Below are positions 43,976 to 54,600 of a DNA stretch of 64,000 nucleotides, in pieces (within the stretch, counting starts at the first letter, position 1; every line of letters starts with the position of its first letter). The translations under genes were made by a program, and so were the position numbers. The DNA lies in the NCBI RefSeq assembly GCF_039555335.1, contig NC_092637.1:1550001-1614000 (forward strand). The letters run 5' to 3'. The notes beneath the pieces are model-generated. The model saw nothing but the letters and a program-made list of their open reading frames with translations. It did no database searches and had not been told where the DNA came from. The DNA is from Amphiura filiformis. Taxonomy: Eukaryota; Echinodermata; Ophiuroidea; Amphilepidida; Amphiuridae.

Positions 43976-44365
43976 GGGTGCTGTGCAATAATTATGTGTA
44001 CCCACGTGTGGTGAATTCTCAAAATGGTCCCCCCTTTTGATGTGCCAAAAAGCTTTGCCCCCCTCTAACAAATCTTTGGCCCCCCCGCTTTACATACTTA
44101 GATTTGGGGAAGCCCGAATTTAAAACCTTAAATTGTCTTATCATATAACGCGAGCACGGCGAGCAGGAATTTTTGCATATTTGAAGGTGTTCCTAATGTT
44201 TTCCAACACTTTTTATAAGGTGTAGGCCTTATAGAAACTGAGCCAAAAATATCTGTGCCAAAAATTGCTTGCCCCCCCCCTTCGACCTGCCAAAATCGCT
44301 TGACCCCCTTTCAACCTACCAAAAATGCTTGCCCCCTCTTTTGCCCCCCCTACAATTCACCGGGG
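43976..44365. mobile_element. GGGGCTGTGCAATAATTATG-family element, damaged copy
   Basis: It starts gggtgctgtgcaataattatg. The interior has several (tgccaaaaatgcttgcccccc) units and a tcgcgagc/gcgagcaggaa..tttgcatat block shared with 48490-48911. The right terminus is not preserved. Confidence 0.6.
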
Positions 44366-45147
44366 GGGTGCACATCATGATAAGTCACTGGTATATGATA
44401 AGTCACTGGTATATGACTTCGTGTGCAGGTAACGTACGTACTAGTGGTAGGTCTAAAATTTTTTGTTTGTGTTGTTGCTTGCTTGTGTACAGTAAAACCC
44501 ACAACTTGAAAACAATTAAGACAATTTGTCAAGAGCAGGCGCGCGCCGTTCATTGGAAATTTGCTGGGGAATCAAATAGTAGTTTTAGTACGGAGCTCCC
44601 CGGTACCGGTATAAATTAGCCAACCAAGAGTGAAATTAAGCGGGAGACGGGAGCCATTTGCCCCACAGAAACTCTGCAATGACCCCTGGTTCCATCTCAT
44701 TTGTAGTTGACCAGGGGACACTTTTCGCACAAAACTGGCCTCATGGATCGAACCAAAAAGTATCAAATTCAAAGCAACTAGTGCTTATTTAACCCATCCA
44801 GCATATCTTTATTTTTATTGGCCCCTTGGTAAATGGAAGTGGCCCTTGGTTTCTTCAAATCTTGGGAAACCAGGGGCCACTTATTTAATTTTGCTGAAGT
44901 CCCGGGGGCTGAAGTGGCCCCTGGTTCAAGCTCTCTTATTTTCACCCTTGTAGCCAACATTTGCTCAAAGCCAACACTTACCAGAATCAGATCAGTTTAG
45001 CACTTTCAAAGTTTCATTCATTCAGAAAAAAACACTAGTTTCTGGTCATTTTATTTCAAGCCTTCTCTTCGCGTTTGGATTTAGGTCTACCGTCAGGTCA
45101 CTGATTTTTTAAAACAAAGTTGTTGTGAAGCACGGGAAATTCCCAAA
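44366..45147 (+). other. Intergenic sequence
   Basis: No gene recognised. Several imperfect copies of ccaggggccac / gtggcccctggtt occur between 44680 and 44935 in both orientations. Confidence 0.4.
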
Positions 45148-45222
45148 GAGACGAAGGTAATCGCTGATTTCCAACCGCCGGACCGACTTCATGAATAATT
45201 AATCTGATGACGTACATAACAG
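45148..45222 (+). repeat. Inverted repeat, left copy
   Basis: agagacgaaggtaatcgctg, atttccaaccgccgga and atgaataattaat recur as the reverse complement at 50949-51016, almost 6 kb away, with few mismatches. Confidence 0.75.
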
Positions 45223-46599
45223 GTTTTCGAGTATCATTCACAGATTATCAAACACATAGTGGGGGATGTGGTGCTCGGTGCAGTGTTTCAATTTATAATT
45301 GCAATCATGCCGAGACTCTTTTGTATTGCATATCTAAATCAATGATGGTCTGTTGGAGTAAACTCTTATCTAATTATTTTATTAATTCTAGGGCCTAGAC
45401 CTACATTCTAGACCTACATTAAAGGCCCATTGAGCGATTTGCTCATCCGGACTATCGTAAAAATCATCAAAATTCAGATTTAGGTACTTTTGTCATTGTC
45501 AAAGATGTGCTAACATAGCCTGCGAATGGTTCAGCCGAAAGCCATATATCAGAGAAGATGTAAAGAAAGGAGATAGATCCAGCTATCCTCAAACAAAATA
45601 TGTGTGTTGCCGCTCATTCAAAAGCAATCACGCTATTTAGGTTTAACAATAAAATACAACAAAAGGGTTCGAACCCATGACGGGTGTGATACACAAGTTG
45701 CTGCTTACTAGTTTTAGGGAAAGGTCAGTGTCTGTATACCATCAATACTATGCATACCATGCATGCAGATCCTAACATCCAGTTTATTTCAAATAAAATA
45801 TGACCGAAGTTCCATGGCAAATAATAATTTTACACGCTTGGTTACGCTTTCAACCTCTACGATTTATGATACAGCCTATTTTCAATTATCAAAATATCTT
45901 TATTAGGTTTGCAGGAAATGACAGGAAAATACATAAAACAATAAAATATAGATGATCAAAAATCATCCCTTTTCTAACAAAATCCTAAAACACTCTCCTA
46001 AATAATTAATATATGTTCCAAAATGGGCGGATTTTTTTGGAATCTTTACAAAACTACATTTCTTTCTTATAGTATCCACGTGTGGCATCCCTTCAGAGCA
46101 ACATCAGGTACTTAATACACACGTGTCATACTTTCAAGGGATTCTCTATAGAAACATTGGATATGGTTTCAATTCTGGAGTGAAAATTAATCAACCGTAG
46201 TCGGCAACCCACATCACATTAAAGGCTACTTTCAAGTAGATGTGTAACTACTTGAGAATAAAGGACTATGAATAGGTGCGACAGGATTACCTACGGGATT
46301 ATCTCAAGGATATAATTCCGTTCTCCCTCCTTCTTTTTCAACTTTCCTGCATATATTTAAGACAAAATAAGACATTTTACACGAATCTGTAATTTAGATA
46401 CTGACAGTATCTAAATTAGCTACATGCAATTAAATGGGGCTTCAACTTCATCAGTCACTGCTGTTTTCTTCGTTTTTGGCCAAATTTGTCATTTTCAAAA
46501 TACCAAATGACAATTTGAATGACTAATCCTTCACTTTTAAGCAATTTATATACAATTTTAATTTTTTTTTATTTGTGCTTGGGATCACTGAATGGGTCT

Positions 46600-46870
46600 T
46601 TAATTAATTAATTAATTAATTAAACTCTTATCTAATTATTTTATTAATTCTAGGGCCTAGACCTACATTAATTAATTAATTAATTAATTGATTTATTTAT
46701 TTATTTATTTATTTTTTTTTTATTAATTAATTAATTTATTTATTAATCTATTAATTAATTAATTAATTATTTTATTAAATATTAAGTTATTAATTAATTT
46801 ATTTATTTATTAATTAATTTATAATTTTATTAAGTTATTAATTAATTTATTTATTTATTTAATTTATAGG
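46600..46870 (+). repeat. TTAA/TTTA low-complexity tract
   Basis: Runs of (TTAA)n and (TTTA)n. They are interrupted by aaactcttatctaattattttattaattctagggcctagaccta, which also occurs at 45361-45410. Confidence 0.85.
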
Positions 46871-46913
46871 GCCTGGGCCTATACTTATGGTACTTATGTA
46901 TCTACATTTTCAC

Positions 46914-47190
46914 TGTAGTGCTGTAATCGATAAGCTTTCTGGGTATCGATATGTCGGGAGGCAAACATCCGACATGTCGATACTATTATCGATACTCACG
47001 CAGTTTGAAACACGGATTTGGGAGACGGTAATTTGAGTATTTGACGGTAATTTGAGACCTGATTTGAGATAATCTAAGCATGTGTGCCATGTCGTTTGTG
47101 TATCGATACTGACATTGAGTGTTTCGACATGTCGGAAGTCTATGTATTTTCCGACTATCGATACTTACGACAATCGATTACAGCACTAAC
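46914..47190. mobile_element. ATCGAT-rich inverted-repeat element
   Basis: GTAGTGCTGTAATCGAT at the left and ATCGATTACAGCACTAAC at the right, with inner arms tatcgatatgtcggga / tccgactatcgata and ccgacatgtcg. Total ~277 bp. Confidence 0.78.
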
Positions 47191-47262
47191 ATTTTGTATT
47201 TATTTGTTTGTGCGTGTATTTATTTATTTAATTATTTTTGTTTAATCACCTATCACATCTCG

Positions 47263-48190
47263 AACTATATGAATCAATCACTCATCCATCACTCTTACTC
47301 ACCCTTCTCATCACTCACACCTCTTACTCACCCCTCTCATTACTCACTCACTCGACTCACCCACTCACTCACTCCTTCACTCACTCACTCACTCACTCAC
47401 TCACCCCCTCACTCACTCATATTCACTCACTCACCACTCACACTCACTCACTCACTCACTTAATCACTCACTCATTCACTAAATTAATCACTCACTCACT
47501 CACTCACTCACCACTCACTCACTCACCTTTCACACACTCACTCACCCCACACTCACACTCAGTCAATCAATCACTCCACTATAATTCACTCACTCACTCA
47601 CTCACTTAATCAATCAATCACTCAATCAACCACTCCACTATCATTCACTCACTCACTCAATCAATCACTCGGTCACTCAATCAATCAATCACTATTATTG
47701 CACAAAAAAGATAGTCCTCACTCACTCACCCCCCCCCCACACACACACACTCTCACCCCCACACTCACTCAATCAATCAATCAATCACTCCACTGTCATT
47801 CACTCACTCACTCACTCAATCAATCACTCAATCAACCACTCCACTATCATTCACTCACTCAATCAATCAATCACTCGGTCCGACTCAATCAATCACTCAC
47901 TCACTAAATTAATCAATCACTCAATCAATCACTCCATCAATCACTCTACCATCACTCACTCACTCACTAACTCTCTCACTCACTCACTTACTCACTCACT
48001 CACTCACTCAACTTTCACACACTCACTCACCCCCACACTCACTCACTCACTCACTTACTCAATCAATAAATCAATCAATCACTCGGTCACTCAATCACTA
48101 CTATTGCACATAAAAGATAGTCCTCTCTCACTCACTCACACCCCCCACACTCACTCACTCAATCAATCAATCACTCCACTGTCATTTTGA
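47263..48190 (+). repeat. CACT/CAAT tetranucleotide repeats
   Basis: Almost 1 kb of (ACTC)n and (AATC)n with short interruptions, almost free of G on the plus strand. Long open frames here (poly His/Ser/Leu/Thr) are repeat artefacts. A segment with tattgcacaaaaaagatagtcctc recurs at ~47695 and ~48105. Confidence 0.92.
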
Positions 48191-48424
48191 TTGGGTGAGT
48201 TAATAAGTGTGTGAGCGATTGCTGAAGTAATGATTGATTGATTATTGATATATTGATGGATAGGTTGGTCGCGTTTGATCGCGTTAGTATTTGAACACAC
48301 GCCTGCTTGATTGTTTATTGCTTGCTTGCTAAGTTATTTAATTATTTATTTATTTAGATGCGAGCGATGAACAAATAAATAATAGATCAAATGAATAAAC
48401 AAGCAAATATATAATCACAAATCA

Positions 48425-48435
48425 ATAAATCAATA

Positions 48436-48482
<47 letters not shown>

Positions 48483-48492
48483 AAATAAATAA
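48425..48492 (+). repeat. ATCA then AAAT microsatellite
   Basis: (AATC)n followed by (AAAT)n, directly abutting the transposon at 48490. Confidence 0.9.
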
Positions 48493-48911
48493 GGGGCTGT
48501 GTAATAATTATGAGCACTGGGGAAGGGTAAAATTGGGGGGGGGGCAAGAAATTTTTGGCGAGCCAAAATGGGCAAGCAATTTTTGGCAAGCCGAGATAGG
48601 GGGCATGCGATTTTTGGCACACATTCTTGGGGCTCCTTTTAAATAAAACGCTCTAAAAAGGCTTAGGAAAACCGTACGGAAACACTTAAATATGCAAATT
48701 TTCCTGCTCGCTACGCTCGCAACATGTATATAGACAATTTAAGGTTTGCAAATTGGGATCCCAAAAATTTGGCATGTACAAGGGGGGTGGCAAAGATTTT
48801 TTTGGCGGTCAGGGGGGCAAGCGATTTTGGCAGGCCGAGAGGGGGGGGCGATTTTGGGCGAGCCGTTTGGAAATTATACCCACCCCTCATAATTATTGCA
48901 CAGCCCCTAAA
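48490..48911. mobile_element. GGGGCTGTGCAATAATTATG-family element, complete copy
   Basis: The ends AAGGGGCTGTGTAATAATTA and TAATTATTGCACAGCCCCTAA are inverted. The interior has repeated ggcaagcgatttttggc units. It is inserted into an (AAAT)n tract that continues on both sides. Confidence 0.82.
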
Positions 48912-48984
48912 TAAATAAGCAAGCATTGAAAAGATAAAACAATAAGCAAGCAAGCAACAGTTATCAATTAATTTATTAACTTAC

Positions 48985-50900
48985 AACGATGTACACCACA
49001 CAGAAGTAACTATAAACAAATAAATAAATAAACAAAAACAGATAAACAAAGTAATTGACATAAAATAACAAACAAATAAACAAACTTATAAAGAAACAAA
49101 TAAACAATTTAATTAACAAAAAGATAAACAAATAAACTATCAAATTAACAAAAAACTTACAAGCAAACAAACAAACAATATGATTAACAAAAAATAAACA
49201 AATAAATAAACAAATTAACAAATTTATACAAAATAAACAAATAAACAAAATAATTAACATAATATAACAAACAAACAAAACTTATAAACAAACATATCAA
49301 CAATATAATTAACAAAAATAAATAAACAAATAAATAAACAAATTATCAATAAACTTGTAAACAACAAATAAACAAACTTATAAACAAATAAACAAACAAA
49401 CAAACTTATAAACAAACAAACAAAATACAAACAAATAAACAAGCAAGCAAATAAACACACTTATAAACAAACAAGTAACATTATCATTAACAAAAATAAA
49501 CAAATTAATAAACAAATTAACAAACTCATAAACAAACTAATTAACAAACAAATAAACAAACTTATAAACAAATGAATAAAATCGTGTTTAAACAAACAAG
49601 TAAACAAACTTATCAAAAAAACACAAGTAGACAAAAATAACAAACTTATAAACAAACAAACAAAATACAGACAAATAAACAAAGTCGTTATTAAACAAAA
49701 GATAAATAATAAATAAGCAAACAAATAAATAGATTAACAAACTTATAAACAAACAAACAAACAATATGATTAACAAAAATGAACAAATAAATAAACAAAT
49801 TAACAAACTTATAAACAAACTAATTAACAAACAAATAAATAAACAAACAAACTTATAAACAAATAAATAAACGTTTAAACAAACAAGTTAACAAACTTAT
49901 AAAAAAAACAAGTAAACATAAACAAAAATAAACAAATAAACAAAATAATATAAAATAACAAACAAATAAACAAACTTATAAAACAAACCAACAAACAATA
50001 TAACTAAACAATAAAATCAAATTAACAAATTAACAACAAACTTATTAACAAACAAATAAAATTATAAACAAATAAATAAACAAATAAACTTTTAAACAAA
50101 CAAACAAAATGCAAACAAATAAACAAAGTCATTAACAAAACACAAACAAACCAATAAATTAACACACTTATAAACAAATAAATAAACAATATGATTAACA
50201 AAAAATGAACAAATAAATAAACAATTTAACAAACTTATAAACAAACTAATTAACAAACAAATAAATAAAAAAAACCTTATAAATAAATAAACGTTTAAAC
50301 AAACAAGTCAACAAACTTAAAAAATAAACAAGTAAACATAAACAAAAATAAACAAATAAACAAAATAATATAAAATAACAAACAAATAAACAAACTTATA
50401 AAACAAACAAATAAACAATATAATTAAACAATAAAATCAAATAAACAAATTAACAACAAACTTATAAACAAACAAATAAAATTATAAACAAATAAATAAA
50501 CAAACAAACAAAATGCAAACAAATAGTCATTAACAAAACACAAACAAACCAATAAATTAACAAACTTATAAACAAATAAATAAACAATATGATTAACAAA
50601 AAATAAACAAAGAAATAAACAAATTAACAAACTTATAAACAAACTAATTAACAAACAAACAAATGAATAAACAAACTTATGAAACAAATAAATAAAGAAA
50701 CGCTGAAACAAACAAGTCAATAACAAGTTATAACAAGTAAACAAGTAAACAAAACAATTAACAGAAAAAACAAATAAATAAAAATCAAACAAATAAACAA
50801 ACCAAATATAAACAAATAATTACTAAGTAATAACAAACCATTAAACAATCAAATAAACAATACAATTAACCAACAATAACAAATAAATAAACCAATTGCC
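48985..50900 (+). repeat. AAAC/AAAT low-complexity array with 420-bp higher-order units
   Basis: About 1.9 kb of aaacaaataaacaaa-type sequence with aaacttataaacaaac motifs, almost G-free on the plus strand. Segments at 49886-50045 and 50307-50465 are near copies, giving a ~420-bp period. Minus-strand hydrophobic ORFs here are repeat artefacts. Confidence 0.92.
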
Positions 50901-50948
50901 CATGGTGTACACTACTGGTGTACTGCACAGAATACCTAGAACGCTTGT

Positions 50949-51016
50949 ATATACGTCATTTAATTAATTATTCATAGGTCGCTCCGGCGGTTGGAAATCA
51001 GCGATTACCAGAGACG
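50949..51016 (-). repeat. Inverted repeat, right copy
   Basis: Reverse complement of 45148-45222 (taattattcat, tccggcggttggaaat, cagcgattacc). Together the copies bracket the simple-repeat block. Confidence 0.75.
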
Positions 51017-51664
51017 AAATCGTAGCTGCTATGGATGGGCATATTCAGATATAATGTCAGAGCGCTAGTACCGTAGAAATCTATGGAGAGTACGCGCTAG
51101 AATACCGGAAGTATTTGTACAATATTGCCCATGCCCATTCGAGAAAAAACCGGAAACACATGACATACATGACATACCGGAAGGGGTCAAAAGTGCAGTG
51201 TTTGGATTATCTGAATACGACCGACCGGTTATTTTCATCTCAGTCAATAAACTTATAGTTAATAGCTTCAAGTTCAAACATGTCAAAGCATTATCCATGC
51301 TTGCACGGCACCTCGCACGCCGGTACATGCGACTTTTGTGTTTGATACAGAACTGTGAATTACGCTGTCATCCAAATGTAAACGTCTAGCATGTCTAGTC
51401 TGTATGTGATGTCTCGAAAGTTGATTGAGTTGAAGTAAGCTTAAAATTAAATTAGAAAATTATAACCTGGCCTCTGTGTATAAGCGTACATTCATAATTA
51501 GCTCATAAAAGAAAACACTTAGTGAAGCTTAGTATCTGCTCTAGCCGTGCAAACATATCATTACAAGTGTACCTGAATCAAGGCATGCATCTGCATGTAG
51601 TAGATCTTTTATACTCCAATTTGCAAGTAAGCTATAGACTGCATCACCAGATTTACAGATAGAC
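51017..51664 (+). promoter_or_regulatory. Upstream region and 5' UTR of the SLC36-like gene
   Basis: Non-coding stretch before the ATG at 51665. No TATA box or CpG-rich core stands out. The role is inferred from position only. Confidence 0.35.
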
Positions 51665-51699
51665 ATGGATGACATTACAACAGCCACTCGAGGCCCAGG
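51665..51699 (+). CDS. SLC36-like exon 1 (start codon)
   Basis: ATG in good context (gacATGg). Twelve residues, then GG|GTAAGT, phase 2, which fits the one-base start of exon 2. It is the only candidate start with matching phase that I found, but the exon is short and resembles a repeated segment at ~52490-52537. Confidence 0.6.
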
Positions 51700-54600
51700 G
51701 TAAGTTTATACTTTATTGCCTGCATTTTGTATATAAGTTGTTGAAGCATTTTAGGAATTTTCTTTTAGAAGACAACATACTAGTGAGGAACCTGAACACC
51801 TTTGCTGGAGAAATCTAGCCAAGAATTTGCTCACCGATAGCTTCACGTGCATTCTAGGCTAGACAACATTGCATTCAAAATCTAGTCGGATTCGCTGAAT
51901 CACGACACCGTGTAAAGCGATGGAAGTTTGGGTGTAAACACAGCTGATCACCGTATCAGGACAGGCGATTGCATCAAAAATGTTGCGCAAAATTTTAAAA
52001 ATTACACTTCAGCAAAATTTTAGACTGTCATAAACAGGCAAATCTTGCTCAAAAGATGTACATGCATGTTACATGGATCGAAACCATGGGTTCCTACAGT
52101 CACTCAGTAGGTCTCAGTAGGTGTGTGTGTCTGAGGGCCGATGACCTTGAGTTAGCCCTGTGCTGCATTAGACTGTGGAACTCAGTCTTCAATGATAGTC
52201 AGTAATTTATCTTTTGGTCGTTACATGACTCATTTGAAGGCTGAGTTCTTATGTACATCTTCCGAGGAGCAGTTTCAGACAATAGTTCGGGATTATTGGG
52301 GCAGAGGTTATCTTTTGAATTCTTTCATGACCACTGAAGCATAGTCACGCCTGTCAAGGACACTCGGCATGAATTGAAAGACCATGTCACTCGCCACAAA
52401 AGAATTTAAAGAATATCAAAGGTCATAAACACCAATTTGGTGTCTTTCCGCTCCTCGGAATATGATGCTTTTATGCCTTAAAAGGCCTATGACTGGTGCT
52501 GCATCACAAATTCAATGACCATCACAACAGTTACTCGAGAACTCTAGCTTCGAATTTGCTCACGATAGTTACGCATTCGATGCTAGACTACCGTACTTTG
52601 TTATGGTTTTTCGGTCGGATAGCGGTGCAATTTTTTACACCGGAGGTTATTTATTCTGTTAATGTTGAAATTTGGATGAAAGTTATTTTGATTAGTCAAC
52701 TGTACATTGTATATCTTTTGAGCAAGATTTACATATTTTGGACAGTCTAAAATTTTGCTGAAGTGTAATTTTAGCAATATTTTTGATGCAATCGCCTGTT
52801 GTGATCGGCTGTGTTTACTTCTGAACTTCCATTGCTTTACACGGTGTCATGCTTCAGTGAATCCAACTAGATTTTGAATGCAATGTCTCTAGCCTAGAAT
52901 GTGAAACTATCCGTGAGCAAATTCTTGGCTAGAGTTCTCGAGCAACGCAACTCAGCAAAACACCTGCACAGAATAAAGCAACGTTCACGATTCCATACGG
53001 TCATTTTCACGGTAAAGGGTGTAACTTTGGATTTTTAACATTTTGATCCGTAGTTTTCTAATAAAGCCACAGAATTCCATGATTTTTGGCCACATAAGTC
53101 ATCTAGTTAGCAGCTACCTTGGGTAGCATAATCATCTTCGGGAGTTACTGCGTTCAGTTTTAGCAGGCTTAAATGTACCTAATATTGCCATTTTGAAAAA
53201 CTGTAAAAAACAGTAACATTTTGTAAAACCCTGTGTTTTCTTCAGTTAGTTCATGGATAATTTTTCTTATCCTGAAAATGTACGGTCATATGTTCAGTAA
53301 ACACTGCCACATTAGATTTAATTGTGAACAGCCCTGTATTTTTGAGAACCGGACTTCGATATTTGTCGTTTCGAGGCTTCATTTTCCGTTAACAATTGTT
53401 AACAAACTTTGTGGGTATAGCTTTGGTTCATAATTCTTGGTTATTTCTTCACTTCTTCTTGATTCATAACAGTTGATATCTTAACTTGAAATGGGTAACA
53501 AAAATTAGTTGATTTGCAAGCTTTTAAAATTTTTATAAAATCTTGACCTCAAAGAGCCGATTTTCCGTTAACTTTTTGAAGCCTCGAAACAAACTGTTCA
53601 GCAAGCTTGGGCAAATATAAATAAAAGAGCTCATCCAATCTATTTATCAAAATGTAGCAAAGTAGATCCTCAAGTCACTTGTTTTTAAATCATGGAGATA
53701 TATATCACCGTTTGAAAATGGGACCCAATACAAACTTTCCGTTAACAATTGAAGCCTCCGAAACAAATGAAGCCTCCGAAACGACAGTAAACTTAATTAT
53801 CATCTATGCATATCTAAATTGGTATGTTCCATATTGATATCTGCATTGTAATTGTTGCATGATATGTGCAGAATGTCATAAATTTAAAAAAAATTGATAT
53901 TATGGTTAATGCTTGAAAAATATACTGATATCCAAGAAAGCCCGTTTGGAGGCTTCACATGCAAATAACACCATACTTAACAAATGGGTGAAAAAATTAT
54001 CATGTTATAAATCTGCAATATCTGCCGCATAGAATCATTGATTCAATACACACAAGAAAATAACAGCTTAGATGATCCCAACAGTGTTGTTTTCAAAAAA
54101 ACTACTTCTGCCATGTTTAACCATTGTAAACATGAAGCCTCCGAAACAAAAAAAATGACTTGCTGTGATAATTAAATTTTTGTCACAACTGAAATTCAAT
54201 ACTTAGAAGCAAAGCATGAAAATTGGTAATTGTGATATTTTTACCTATTTTTTCATGTCAACTTGTAGTAGTTAGCCAAATATTTTACTTTTATGATCAC
54301 CTGTGTTGTTAACTGAAGCCTCCGAAACACAAATCGCTTGAATTGCCAATTCTAAAAAATAACTCCAATTTCTGTGAAACTTGGCTGGGAGGTTCCTTTC
54401 ATCAAGTAGTATTTGTACATGAAGTTAGACATTTAAATTATTTTAGGAACCCAATTAAAACTTAAAAAATATGTTTAAGGTTGGGAAATTTCCATTGCAA
54501 ATGACCCTTGATGTTAAAAATTTTCAAAATTGCAATTACAAACATAGCAAAACATGGTATAAAATTTAACTTATATCTGTTGACTTACTTTGGAATGGGA

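Noticed and set aside
45660-45710. tRNA-like gggttcgaaccc
   Set aside because: Only a B-box-like palindrome is present; no complete tRNA or SINE body was recognised.
47263-48190. CRISPR-like array
   Set aside because: The direct repeats are 4-bp microsatellite units with no unique spacers, and the genome is animal.
47119-50792. Poly-Ser/His/Thr/Leu plus-strand ORFs and poly-Cys/Leu/Phe minus-strand ORFs
   Set aside because: Artefacts of tetranucleotide repeats without stop codons. The apparent membrane proteins on the minus strand are AAAC/AAAT repeat translations.
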